Shown here: positions 9,201-16,084 of the stretch, in pieces
Position numbering within the stretch: the stretch's first letter is position 1
How the letters are laid out: each line of letters opens with the position of its first letter
Source: CBDUXP01 sp965371225 [NCBI: uncultured bacterium]
GTDB taxonomy: Bacteria > Abyssobacteria > SURF-5 > CBDUXP01
DNA: 34,658 bases
Reading direction: 5' to 3'
NCBI GenBank assembly: GCA_965371225.1
Contig: CBDUXP010000038.1
Span: forward strand, 1 to 34,658
The notes under the pieces: generated by a model
Database searches by the model: none
Seen by the model: only the letters and a program-made list of their open reading frames with translations
What the model was told of the DNA's origin: nothing
Position numbers and translations under genes: made by a program

Positions 9201-9427
9201 CCGCCGCCGGCGGCATGTTGACAGCGACGCTGTTGACCTTGCTGGTCATTCCCGCCATCTACACCCTCTTCGCGGACTTCAGCACCTCCGGCCCTGTCCG
9301 CGCACTCACGCGCGTCCTGCGGCGGTTCAGTTCGCACGCCGAGTCACCACCCCCACCGCGGCAGGTCGAACCCGCCGTCCCCGCGGCGCAGCCGGCGACC
9401 CCGGACGCGTACGAGATTCGTGACTGA
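6266..9427 (+). CDS. RND family efflux permease (AcrB/HAE1-like)
   Basis: A 1053-residue inner-membrane proton-antiporter, full length for the family. It shows the duplicated layout: TM1 (about 10-30), a large periplasmic loop with 'FPRVEVRTELSGADPDIIE', TM2-6, then TM7, the second loop and TM8-12. TM4 holds 'AVGVIVDDAIVVLENIYRR' with the paired Asp residues of the proton relay (near 398-399). 'GIILLVGLVIKNSILLVD' in the second half has the Lys expected in TM10. The translated start '[15 protein letters not shown]' fits the family; a start 13 codons earlier is open but lies inside the adaptor gene. No TolC-like outer-membrane gene is in the window, so the pump probably borrows one. The substrate cannot be told; the motif fits hydrophobic-drug pumps better than metal pumps. 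It overlaps the next gene by 8 bases. Confidence 0.93.
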   Translation: MLIDLAVRRIVFTVMLMAALVVFGLLGLRELGISRYPEVEFPRVEVRTELSGADPDIIEADVTDVLEESFNTVSGIRSMSSRSVMGRSSISVEFDLERDIDMAAQDMREKISGVRRQLPDDIDEPSVSKVNPNTRPFLWIAVRGFLPVQDLTRYAEDVFKPNLEKLRGVGGVRVAGKRERTVRIWLDPAQLAGYALTVQDVIAAVRDKHVKLPGGTLETPGLEFAVKTEGEVKRPAEFGQIVVAYRDGAPITIGDLGRVEDGLEDWRGIARHNGIPTVGLGVRLQPGANMVAVADRVYAAMEEIKPMLPPEVSFHYSTDQSGFVRESIGELQFAVLMCTVLVVLTIFLFLRNVAATIIVGLTIPISFIGTFGFMRFLGFSLNELTLLAMALAVGVIVDDAIVVLENIYRRREEGAEPIEGAIQATKEVFFAVVSTTLSLVAVFVPVAFLKGFVGRFFYEFGMTIAIAVCLSSLVALTLTPMLCAYLLRVGTGHNVLFRFSEAGFLGAERFYGTALRFSLRHRFVMIAIGVATLGFAYSLSRGIGREFLPENDEGLYSAMVKTPPGSSLTYTASRVQEIDQIVLSMPETYGLFSIAGGFLPVNQGMMFVRLKPRAQRERSQDDLMAELRERANGLPGVKTFPLPRRNMFGSGFRGNALEVTLRGPDLDVLAALDERVRRRVETEIPGVVDLDSDLERNLPELHANIDREAVEDLGLDVRNIALTLQALVGGLDIATYKEGGRRYDVRVKLLDEYRRDPVLLGGLQIRNNRNDLVRLSAVADLDMATGLSTVNRYNRQRSVTISGTPKGISQGDALARIRAIILEELPDGYTMVFTGQADIYGEAIQSLLFAMGLAVVFVYMVLGSQFNSFLHPFTIMLALPLSAVGAVGALYLSNNTFNMFSMIGIILLVGLVIKNSILLVDRARRGEREGLSARDAMLVAGRIRFRPILMTAFTTIFGMLPIALGLGPGSETRVPMGISAAGGMLTATLLTLLVIPAIYTLFADFSTSGPVRALTRVLRRFSSHAESPPPPRQVEPAVPAAQPATPDAYEIRD

Positions 9428-10424
9428 ACCCGCAGCCGGCCCTCTGGACGCGCCTCCGCGCCGCCGCCGCTGGCTGCGTATCGCCGGCATTGTCGCCAGC
9501 GGGGCGGTCCTGCTGCTGGTCGCCGGGGCGCTGTTCGTCCGCTTCGGCATCCATCTGCGCTACGACGGACCTGAACCGGTGGTGCGCGTGGAGACCACCG
9601 CGCTAGCGCCGGACGCGGTCGCGACGGAAGGCGTAGCCGTCAGCCCGGACGGAACGGTGTACTTCGCGGATGGAGAGGGGTACGTGCATCGCCTGAACGC
9701 CGATGACACGACGGACGTCGCGTTCGATCTGCGGGACGTGCCACCGGCTGAGGCGCGCGCGTCCATCTGTCAGCTCGCGTTCGCCCCGGACGGTTCCCTC
9801 TACGTCGCGCACATCGGGAAGTCCGCGTTGCACCGCATCGACGCGCGCGGCGAGCGGCGTACGCTCGACTCGGACCTCGAAGGCCCTAACTTCGTGGCCT
9901 GGCATCCGGCGGGGTACGTGTTTCTCACGGACAGCACGGCGGAAGTGCTGTACCGCTACGATCCGGATGGCGGCAACCGCACGGTCATCGCCGACACGGT
10001 CAGCTATCCGAACGGCTTTGCGTTCACGCCGGATGGGCGCGCGATCCTGCTGAACAGTTGCGACAGCGGATACGTGTACCGGATTCCGCTGACGGAAGAC
10101 TATCGCGCGGCGGGGCCGCCGGAAGTCGTGCGGTTCCTCGGCCGGCATGTGTTCCACAAGGCGATTCTCGACGGCATGCTGCGCCTCCCCGGCGGGGACT
10201 ATCTGGTGTGCGACTTCTTCGGCAATCAACTCCTCCGGCTCCGAGAAGACGGCACGGTGGTCCAGCGCCTCGTGCTCGGCGACGGATCGGACGGCAAGCC
10301 CATCCATCCCGCGTCCCTGGCCCAGGCGCCAGACGGCGCCGTGTACGTCACGAACCTCGGCGACGTGTTCCGACAGGACTGGGGTCGCGGAATCTATCGT
10401 TTCCGGCTGCCCCCCCTGCCGTAA
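9420..10424 (+). CDS. Membrane-anchored SMP-30/strictosidine-synthase-like beta-propeller protein
   Basis: A 334-residue protein starting with GTG inside the end of the permease gene. After a basic stretch ('PPRRRRWLR') comes one transmembrane helix (about 20-42), then a six-bladed propeller of the SMP-30/gluconolactonase/LRE type. Blade signatures recur: 'VAVSPDGTVYFADGEGYVHRL', 'LAFAPDGSLYVAHIG', 'YPNGFAFTPDGRAIL', 'LAQAPDGAVYVTNLG'. The anchor-plus-propeller layout resembles APMAP and strictosidine-synthase-like proteins more than soluble gluconolactonase. The domain should face the periplasm. The 8-base overlap suggests translational coupling with the RND permease, so a role alongside the pump (lactone or ester hydrolysis, or sensing) is a reasonable inference. 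No catalytic activity can be proven from sequence. Confidence 0.8.
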   Translation: MTEPAAGPLDAPPRRRRWLRIAGIVASGAVLLLVAGALFVRFGIHLRYDGPEPVVRVETTALAPDAVATEGVAVSPDGTVYFADGEGYVHRLNADDTTDVAFDLRDVPPAEARASICQLAFAPDGSLYVAHIGKSALHRIDARGERRTLDSDLEGPNFVAWHPAGYVFLTDSTAEVLYRYDPDGGNRTVIADTVSYPNGFAFTPDGRAILLNSCDSGYVYRIPLTEDYRAAGPPEVVRFLGRHVFHKAILDGMLRLPGGDYLVCDFFGNQLLRLREDGTVVQRLVLGDGSDGKPIHPASLAQAPDGAVYVTNLGDVFRQDWGRGIYRFRLPPLP

Positions 10425-10453
10425 CACCGGAGTTCCGTCACGGCCGGCGCCTC

Positions 10454-10471
10454 GCCCGCGCGGGGGCGGGC
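10454..10471. terminator. possible hairpin between convergent genes
   Basis: GCCCGC / GCGGGC with a 6-base loop lies in the 115-base gap between the propeller gene and the minus-strand desaturase-like gene. There is no T-tract, and in such G+C-rich sequence a 6-bp stem is weak evidence. Confidence 0.2.
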
Positions 10472-10539
10472 AAGGGATGGCAGGCCCTCACGAAGTTAAA
10501 GTCGCGCGTCCGGGCGGATTGTCTCGCCGCCGGGCGTTT

Positions 10540-11346
10540 TCAGGCGGCCGTCGCCGGCCTGCCCATACCGCCCATGAGGGTCTCCTCGCCCGCCTCCACC
10601 AGCATCATCGTCAGCTCTTCGTCGAACGTGATGATTTTTATGATCTTGTCCTTCATCTGCTGCATGTCCGCCTCCGTGAAGTACTTCATCTGCGGACTAT
10701 CGAAGTAGGGAAACGCGAGGGGGAAGTAGTTGTGTGGCATGTGGAAGGCCGAGATGGCGTCGACGATGCTGCGCCGATACGCGTCCGGATCCTTCGCCAG
10801 CGGCAGGTGCCGCTGGAGGGCGTTCGCGAACCACTGGTGATGCCGTATTTCATCCACAGCGAGTTTCCCGATGAAGCTCTTGATGAAGGACGACTGGGTC
10901 GCCTTCGTCCAGCAGTGGTAGAACTTCCACGTGACCAGTTCCTGCAGCGTCGTGTAGGTCAGGACGCCGGCCACCGTGTTGTAGCACCCGGACGGACAGG
11001 ACCGATTGTGGGTGGCGACGAAGTCGCTCTCGGCCACGGCCGCGAATTCGCTGTTGAGGTCCACATCCAGCGCTTCGCAGAGCATGCGCAGCCCCTCGCT
11101 GTGCCGGTGCTCCTCGGACGTCCACAGGGTGGCGAACTGCCGCAGCTCCCATTCCTCCGAGATGCCCTGGATCCCGCCCCACACGTCGGCGTAATGGGGC
11201 ACCGCGCTCTCGGTGATCGCCGTGTCGCGGGCCCGCTGCCGGTCATCCTCAGTAATGTTCTCCATATCAATGGCGCCGAAGTCGTAGTCCGTTAGCCGCC
11301 ATCCGATACGTTCCAACAACATGAAGTAGTCGCGAAAGTTATGCAC
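10540..11346 (-). CDS. Acyl-ACP desaturase-like (ferritin-fold diiron) protein
   Basis: Read from GTG 11346 the protein has 268 residues. It shows all six diiron ligands of the soluble acyl-[ACP] desaturase family: E46 ('ITESAVPHY'), E79 and H82 ('SEEHRH', the first EExxH), E136 ('LQELVTW'), E166 and H169 ('DEIRHH', the second). Helices around these fit the four-helix bundle. The family inserts double bonds into acyl chains on acyl-carrier protein using O2 and ferredoxin. At 268 residues it is somewhat shorter than plant or mycobacterial enzymes. C117 and C121 ('RSCPSGC') are an unusual insertion. GTG 11346 is preferred because CGGGAG sits six bases upstream; the frame is open for 31 more codons with implausible composition. 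No acyl-lipid genes adjoin, so the substrate is unknown; it may instead be an oxygenase or aldehyde-producing relative. Confidence 0.75.
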   Translation of the reverse strand: MHNFRDYFMLLERIGWRLTDYDFGAIDMENITEDDRQRARDTAITESAVPHYADVWGGIQGISEEWELRQFATLWTSEEHRHSEGLRMLCEALDVDLNSEFAAVAESDFVATHNRSCPSGCYNTVAGVLTYTTLQELVTWKFYHCWTKATQSSFIKSFIGKLAVDEIRHHQWFANALQRHLPLAKDPDAYRRSIVDAISAFHMPHNYFPLAFPYFDSPQMKYFTEADMQQMKDKIIKIITFDEELTMMLVEAGEETLMGGMGRPATAA

Positions 11347-11512
11347 GTCTAGCTCCCGTTCCTCGTGAAGTGGTGCCCATCGGCCGCAAGGGCGGCGTCG
11401 CCGGTATCCGGCGCGGCACCACGCGTCCCAACGTGACATCCGACCGGCACGAGCCGCCTCTCAGGTGAAGGCGGGCGGCAGACCGGATGCGATGCGTACG
11501 CGCGGGGTGGGG

Positions 11513-12241
11513 CTAGACGGGGGGCGCGCGCGCGCCGACCCCGTGCAGGGACGGGGCCGCCAGGGGCCGCCGCGCACGCGAGCGGGGGGCGCTCTCAGCG
11601 GATGAGTCGAGGGAAAGCGGGCCGTATACGGGGACCGAAGCGGCGGCGAGGTGCGTGGCGGAGGCATCGCCGCGGGGCGACCCGGCCGAGTCGAGCCAGA
11701 CCGCCAGGTCGCTGCGCAGTGCGTAGCCCGCATCCGCCATGGCCTGCGCCATCGCCGAGCGGGACACGCCCCGGGTTTCCGCAATCGACGTCGGGCCGCC
11801 GGTGAGCGGTGCCGTGGTCTTGGTGAGCGGTACGGGGCCGCTGTGCAGCACCATGCCCAGCAACAGCACGCCGCGGAGCGCTTGGCGATGTTGCGGAGCC
11901 AGGGTGGCCGACATCTCGGGCAGATCGAACTCCACCTGCAATTTCTCCGCTAACGACGCAAAACTGGGCAGCTCGACTTCGGCCTGCAGCCGATCGATGA
12001 AGCCCACGAGGCGGGTCCACGTGGCGTCCGTCTGCACCCGTTCGAGCAGGGCATCGATCCCCGGCCACTCCACGTCCCACTGAAAACGCTCGGTCAGGCG
12101 GCTGAGGGACGGCACCTCCGCGTCAGACCAGAGCCGCTCCAGCCGCTCTGCGAGGTCCGGCCATGCGCGATCCGCGCTCACCCAGTCGGCCAGGCGATTG
12201 AAGAGGTCTCTCCCGCGGGGGCGCGGGGGGGGGGAGGGCAA
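11513..12241 (-). CDS. Hypothetical protein made of six 16-residue repeats
   Basis: I do not recognise this 242-residue protein. From residue 12 it has six consecutive units of exactly 16 residues, such as 'PSLSRLTERFQWDVEW', 'PGIDALLERVQTDATW' and 'PSFASLAEKLQVEFDL'. The pattern is P-x-hydrophobic-x-x-L-x-E-R-hydrophobic-Q-x-acidic-x-x-W/L. The units differ at DNA level while keeping their protein pattern, which argues for a real gene. Then follow a short hydrophobic stretch ('LRGVLLLGMVLHSG'), a Thr/Ser/Pro linker and a basic, Ala/Pro-rich tail. No signal peptide is seen. TTG 12241 is chosen because GGAG lies seven bases upstream; it falls directly before a run of ten C residues (codons 3-6). 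An alternative is GTG 12181. The promoter lies at 12297-12325, just past lptD. The tail beyond about residue 190 has low complexity and may be less reliable. Confidence 0.5.
   Translation of the reverse strand: MPSPPPRPRGRDLFNRLADWVSADRAWPDLAERLERLWSDAEVPSLSRLTERFQWDVEWPGIDALLERVQTDATWTRLVGFIDRLQAEVELPSFASLAEKLQVEFDLPEMSATLAPQHRQALRGVLLLGMVLHSGPVPLTKTTAPLTGGPTSIAETRGVSRSAMAQAMADAGYALRSDLAVWLDSAGSPRGDASATHLAAASVPVYGPLSLDSSAESAPRSRARRPLAAPSLHGVGARAPPV
11921..12208 (-). repeat. six tandem 48-base (16-codon) degenerate repeats
   Basis: Six in-frame units of 48 bases with no length variation encode the 16-residue repeats of the hypothetical protein. The first unit is 'DLFNRLADWVSADRAW' and the last 'PSFASLAEKLQVEFDL'; a decayed seventh ('PEMSATLAPQ') follows. 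Nucleotide identity between units is low, so this is an old array kept by selection on protein. Confidence 0.65.
12225..12234. repeat. homopolymer of ten G (C on the coding strand)
   Basis: Ten consecutive G residues on the plus strand, and three more after a single A. On the minus strand they form codons 3-6 of the repeat-protein gene as called. Such tracts slip during replication and are also a common place for sequencing or assembly indels. Confidence 0.9.
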
Positions 12242-12296
12242 GCAGTCGCTCCGATTCGCGGGCTCGGGTAAGCCGGTGCGCGATGTGCGTCGTTTG

Positions 12297-12325
12297 AGTA
12301 TAGCGCAAACCCCGGGGCTTGTCCC
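12297..12325 (-). promoter_or_regulatory. sigma70-type promoter for the 16-residue-repeat gene
   Basis: Minus strand: -35 GGGACA (12320-12325, four of six, same GACA core as the thiolase promoter), a 17-base spacer, and -10 TATACT (12297-12302, five of six). It lies 20 bases past the lptD stop codon. The transcript would start near 12290, about 50 bases before TTG 12241, so the C-tract lies between transcription start and the repeats. Confidence 0.5.
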
Positions 12326-12344
12326 GAACGGCGCGCGGCGGGGG

Positions 12345-14564
12345 TCAGCCCGCTGCGTCCTCCAGAAAGGGAGCGTCGGCATCCGCGGGCAGGGTCTCGC
12401 CCGCGTGCGCGCGCGCCGGACGGTCGTTGCCGAAGAGGGAGTGGGCGGCGTGGTCCTCACAGTCCTCGAGCACGGATTCGTCGCGGAACTTCCGCATGTT
12501 GCGTTCCGGGAACGCGGTGAGCCCGAGCTGCAGCATAAAGGTGATGGATTCGCGCCGGTCCCGCACGCTGAACCCGACCTCCCAGCAGTGGAAGCGCCGC
12601 CACACCCAGTACTCCTGCTGATCGAGTTCGCCGGTGTCCACCAGCAGCCGGTGCTCGAACCCCACGCGCCAGTCCGGATTGAGGGGCGCGGCGCCGCCAT
12701 AGATGATTTCCGACCGCCAGGGCGTCCCACGCGCGTCCGTATACACCGTGCCCACGAACGCGCTGATGCCCCGCGGATCCGTGTACCTGATGCGCGCGTT
12801 CACCTGCGCGGCGCGCGATTCGCGGCGCAGGTCGTGCACCGATTGCGCGCTGAGCACCCAGCGGTTCGCCGGGCGCACGATCAGCTCGTTCTCTACCTCC
12901 GCCAGGTGATCGGTCCCGTCGTCGAATTCCGTGTGAAGCGTGACCCGGTAGTCGATCACGTCATCGACCGTGCCATTGGGCCGCCGGCCCTGAATCTTGT
13001 TGCGCAGTTCCAGCTCGATGCGGTTCTCGTCCAGGCTGAGCTCGGACGGATCGAAGAACGCCACGTCCTCCGGGTCGGGGGTGCCCGCGTTCCGCCACGC
13101 GTAGGTCACGGTGGGCTCGACCAAATGGCGCATGCGTTCGTAGCGCTTGAGCGGCGACGGGAAGGACGCGTGGAAGCGATTCTGGAGGGTCAGGCCCGGC
13201 CGCACCCACACGTCGTAATCCGAATCGCGCGTGCCCAGGTTCCCCGCATCGTGGTACCGGCCCTCCACTTCGGCGAAGGGCACCGCGTTCAGCCACCGGG
13301 CGACGCGGTACGGCGCCGAGAAGCGGGCTTCATGCCGCGCGAAGGTGAGGTGCTCGTCTTCCGGCTTCAGCTCCGAGTACGCGAAATCCGCACTGGCACT
13401 GACGAACACCGGCGTGTCCCACAAGCGGTACTCCAGCAGGTCCGCTTGCACCAGGGGCAGGTCGTCCCGCGCGAGGGTGAAATCATCCAGCCGTTTTTCG
13501 ACGGTCACCTCGAGGACCGTGTGGGGCTTCGTGCGCGTCAGGTCGATGAACGACTCGGGTTCTTCCCGCTCGCGAAACTCATCCCAAAAGAAGGTCTGCA
13601 ACACCTCGCGATCGGCCAGCCATTCGAGCTGCGCCAGCGCCACCCAGTCGTCGGGCAGGCGCGAGCGGCTGTACCAGTCGAACTTGTGCCGTTGGGGCGT
13701 GATGCCGCGTTCCTCCGTGTTGTCCTCGTTCTGGTCCTCCAGGTACCAGAGATCCGTCGAGAAGTCCGTGTGCGCGAAGAGCGTGCCCTCGGCCGCCAGC
13801 CCGCCGCCCACGCCGCTCTTCGTGAACACGTCCACCTGCGGTTGCAATTCCACCGTGTCCCACACGTCCAGCGGAAAGCCCAGCCGCACGAACCCGCCCA
13901 CGTCGCTCTGGTACCCGACGTCGTACTCGATCGGCGGCCGGTTGCGGTCGAGCCGCTGGGAATACAGGGGCAGGTAAAAGATCGGCACGGGGCCCGCGCG
14001 CCCGATGACGTTCCGGCCCGTGGCGCGGCCCGACTCTTCGTCGATCTCCAAGTCGCCGATGCCGATGGCCCAATGCGGTGGCACAAGGTCGCAGGTGGTA
14101 ATGCGCGATCGCCGCGCCCGGTACGTGGTCTCATCCTCACCCACGATTTCGTCCGCGCTCACGTACCAGGGATCGGAGAAGGTGCGCGGCTTCTCGAAGG
14201 TACCCGCCTGCGCCTCCAGGTCGTAGGTTGCCGCCTCCCCAGAAACGGATGCCCCTGCCTGACTGACCACCACGTTGCCCTCCAACTCGGCGACGTCCCG
14301 GTCCAGATAGAGCCGAACGCGATCCGCCTCCAGCGTGCGCTCCCCCTGCTCGATCTGGACGTGCCCCTCGCCGGTGATGACGTTTGTGTTCCGGTCCCAG
14401 CGAAACCGGTCGCCGGCGAACGCCACGGGTTCGCCGCTGTCATCGGGCGCGAAGATGGGGCTGAACGCCCGGTCCGCATCGGGCGCCGGCTGCGCCGCGG
14501 CTGGGCGCTCCCCGGCCAGGGCCAGCACGAACGCGGCGGCCCCGATCAGGGCGGCTGTCCGCAT
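12345..14564 (-). CDS. lptD: LPS-assembly outer-membrane protein LptD (OstA/Imp)
   Basis: A 739-residue protein with a signal peptide (1-24, cleavage near 'PAAAQ') and the N-terminal OstA/LptA-like beta-jellyroll: 'NVITGEGHVQIEQGERTLEADRVRLYLDRD' lies within residues 61-90, given as description. The C-terminal beta-barrel follows, rich in alternating aromatic strands. It is the outer-membrane translocon that places lipopolysaccharide on the cell surface with the plug lipoprotein LptE. Cys residues lie at C158 ('TTCDLVPPHW') and near the C-terminus ('RRFHCWEVGF', 'LEDCEDH'), so long-range disulfides as in E. coli LptD are possible. GGGAG lies five bases before the ATG. No other lpt genes are adjacent. 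The tail after 'NMRKFRDESVLEDCED' is longer than usual, polar and probably disordered. Confidence 0.88.
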   Translation of the reverse strand: MRTAALIGAAAFVLALAGERPAAAQPAPDADRAFSPIFAPDDSGEPVAFAGDRFRWDRNTNVITGEGHVQIEQGERTLEADRVRLYLDRDVAELEGNVVVSQAGASVSGEAATYDLEAQAGTFEKPRTFSDPWYVSADEIVGEDETTYRARRSRITTCDLVPPHWAIGIGDLEIDEESGRATGRNVIGRAGPVPIFYLPLYSQRLDRNRPPIEYDVGYQSDVGGFVRLGFPLDVWDTVELQPQVDVFTKSGVGGGLAAEGTLFAHTDFSTDLWYLEDQNEDNTEERGITPQRHKFDWYSRSRLPDDWVALAQLEWLADREVLQTFFWDEFREREEPESFIDLTRTKPHTVLEVTVEKRLDDFTLARDDLPLVQADLLEYRLWDTPVFVSASADFAYSELKPEDEHLTFARHEARFSAPYRVARWLNAVPFAEVEGRYHDAGNLGTRDSDYDVWVRPGLTLQNRFHASFPSPLKRYERMRHLVEPTVTYAWRNAGTPDPEDVAFFDPSELSLDENRIELELRNKIQGRRPNGTVDDVIDYRVTLHTEFDDGTDHLAEVENELIVRPANRWVLSAQSVHDLRRESRAAQVNARIRYTDPRGISAFVGTVYTDARGTPWRSEIIYGGAAPLNPDWRVGFEHRLLVDTGELDQQEYWVWRRFHCWEVGFSVRDRRESITFMLQLGLTAFPERNMRKFRDESVLEDCEDHAAHSLFGNDRPARAHAGETLPADADAPFLEDAAG

Positions 14565-14690
14565 ACGTTCTCCCGAGTCTGCACGTTGCCCGTGTTAACC
14601 GCGTGCCCGGCGACGAGCAACCACACCGCGCCCCACAGCGCTCCTTACTACGCGCCGTTCCGGGCGCGCCTCTCCCGCGCAGGAGCGCGT

Positions 14691-14699
14691 AGTCTACCA
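14691..14699 (-). promoter_or_regulatory. possible extended -10 for lptD
   Basis: The minus strand reads TGGTAGACT (TGn-TAnnnT), 127 bases before the lptD ATG. The leader would contain alternative inverted repeats (CTACGCGC 14648-14655 with GCGCGTAG 14685-14692; GCGCTCCT 14638-14645 with AGGAGCGC 14681-14688), which overlap on the right side and cannot both form. Confidence 0.3.
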
Positions 14700-14745
14700 T
14701 GCGTGCGGGCGCCGCCTGCGCCCCGCCGCCGCGGCTGCGCCGGGC

Positions 14746-14751
14746 TATACT
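14746..14751 (+). promoter_or_regulatory. possible -10 element for the aminotransferase gene
   Basis: TATACT (five of six) lies 29 bases before the ATG at 14781, which would give a leader of about 22 bases holding the GGAGG ribosome site. No recognisable -35 was found. Confidence 0.35.
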
Positions 14752-14780
14752 GCCCCGGTTCCCGCCCCCGGGAGGTCGCT

Positions 14781-16016
14781 ATGCCCCTCGAACAGTCCAA
14801 GTCTGCTGCGCTGATGGAGCGCGCCACGCGGGTGATTCCCGGTGGGATTTACGGCCATCAAACCCCGCGGTTGACGGTGCGCGACGCGTATCCCAGCTTC
14901 CTGGCCCGGGGGGAAGGCGCGTACTTCTGGGACGTGGACGGCAACCGGTACCTGGACTACGTGTGCAGCTACGGGCCCATCGTGCTCGGGCACCGGCATC
15001 CGGCGGTGGAAGACGCGGTCGCGCGGCAGCGGCAGGACGGGTCGTGCCTCAACCTGCCGGGCGAACCGTTCGTCGAACTCGCCGAGCTGCTCGTGGCGAA
15101 GACGCCCTTCGCAGATTGGGCGCTGTTCGGCAAGAACGGCAGCGATATGACCACGTGGGCGCTCACGGTGGCGCGCGCGCACACGGGCCGGCCCAAAATC
15201 CTGATGGCGCGCGGCGCGTATCACGGGGTCGGCACGTGGTGTAACCCGGCGGACGTGGGTAAGACGCCGGAAGACACGGCGAACGTCCTCCACTTTCCCT
15301 ACAACGATCTCGACGCCCTCGTGGATATCGTCCGGGCGCACGCCGACGAACTGGCGGGGATCATCGTGTCCCCCTTCCGGCACGACGCGGGCTTCGATCA
15401 GGAATTACCGCATCCGGAGTTCCACCCGACGATCCGGCGATTGTGCGACGAACACGGCATCGTGTACATCCTGGACGATGTGCGGTGCGGCTTCCGGCTC
15501 GCCGTGGCGGGCAGCGGCCATCACTATGGCGTCGAGCCGGACCTGAGCTGCTATTGCAAAGCGATGGGCAACGGCTACGCCATCAGCGCCACGGTGGGAC
15601 GCGAGCCGCTGCGCGAGGCCGCCCGCCGCGCATTCGTCACGGGCTCGTACTGGACCAGTTCGGTCGAATTCGCCGCGGCCATCGCCACGATCACCCACTT
15701 GGAAGAAATCGACGGGTGCCGCCGCATGCGCGAGTATGGGACCGCGCTGCAGGCGGGGCTGGAACGGCAGGCCGCCGCACACGGGCTCGAAGCGCGCATT
15801 ACGGGAGAGCCCGCCATGCCGGCCATGACGTTCGGCGCCGACGAGAAGTACGAACGCATGAAGGCCTGGTGCGCCGAGTGTCTCGAACGGGGCGTGTTCT
15901 TCCACCCGCGCCACAACTGGTTTCTCACCACCGCGCACACCGACGCAGACCTGGCCTTCACCCTCGACGTGACCGACGCCGCATTCAAGGCCGTGAAAGA
16001 ACGCTTCGGCGGGTAA
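14781..16016 (+). CDS. Class III PLP-dependent aminotransferase / GSA-aminomutase-like
   Basis: A 411-residue fold-type I enzyme close to glutamate-1-semialdehyde aminomutase and related class III transaminases. The N-terminus 'ATRVIPGGIYGHQTPRLTV' and 'YFWDVDGNRYLDYVCSYGP' are typical of this branch. PLP is held by K260 in 'SCYCKAMGNGY' and by the Asp pair D232-D233 in 'ILDDVRCGFRL', where the family usually has Asp-Glu. 'FGKNGSDMTTWAL' is the phosphate-binding loop. The usual helper genes for tetrapyrrole synthesis are absent, and several active-site positions differ from HemL, so an amino-sugar, beta-amino-acid or other transaminase is more likely. ATG 14781 has GGAGG five bases upstream. 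The same frame remains open far upstream across lptD, but that is antisense and not coding. Confidence 0.88.
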   Translation: MPLEQSKSAALMERATRVIPGGIYGHQTPRLTVRDAYPSFLARGEGAYFWDVDGNRYLDYVCSYGPIVLGHRHPAVEDAVARQRQDGSCLNLPGEPFVELAELLVAKTPFADWALFGKNGSDMTTWALTVARAHTGRPKILMARGAYHGVGTWCNPADVGKTPEDTANVLHFPYNDLDALVDIVRAHADELAGIIVSPFRHDAGFDQELPHPEFHPTIRRLCDEHGIVYILDDVRCGFRLAVAGSGHHYGVEPDLSCYCKAMGNGYAISATVGREPLREAARRAFVTGSYWTSSVEFAAAIATITHLEEIDGCRRMREYGTALQAGLERQAAAHGLEARITGEPAMPAMTFGADEKYERMKAWCAECLERGVFFHPRHNWFLTTAHTDADLAFTLDVTDAAFKAVKERFGG

Positions 16017-16084
16017 GTCGCGCCCGGTACGGCACGGCGACCCATCCGTGCCCCGGTGCAATGCTCACCGCGCGAGAGCAACGC

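Noticed and set aside
12123-12308. Short minus-strand frame across the G-tract as the true N-terminus of the repeat protein
   Set aside because: It would need a frameshift at the tract, and its sequence lacks the 16-residue pattern and a good ribosome site. It is kept in mind only as the alternative phase.
12198-14780. Long open frame on the plus strand running across lptD into the aminotransferase
   Set aside because: It is antisense to lptD, whose translated product has clear domains. The open frame results from high G+C and codon bias; only the part from ATG 14781 is real.
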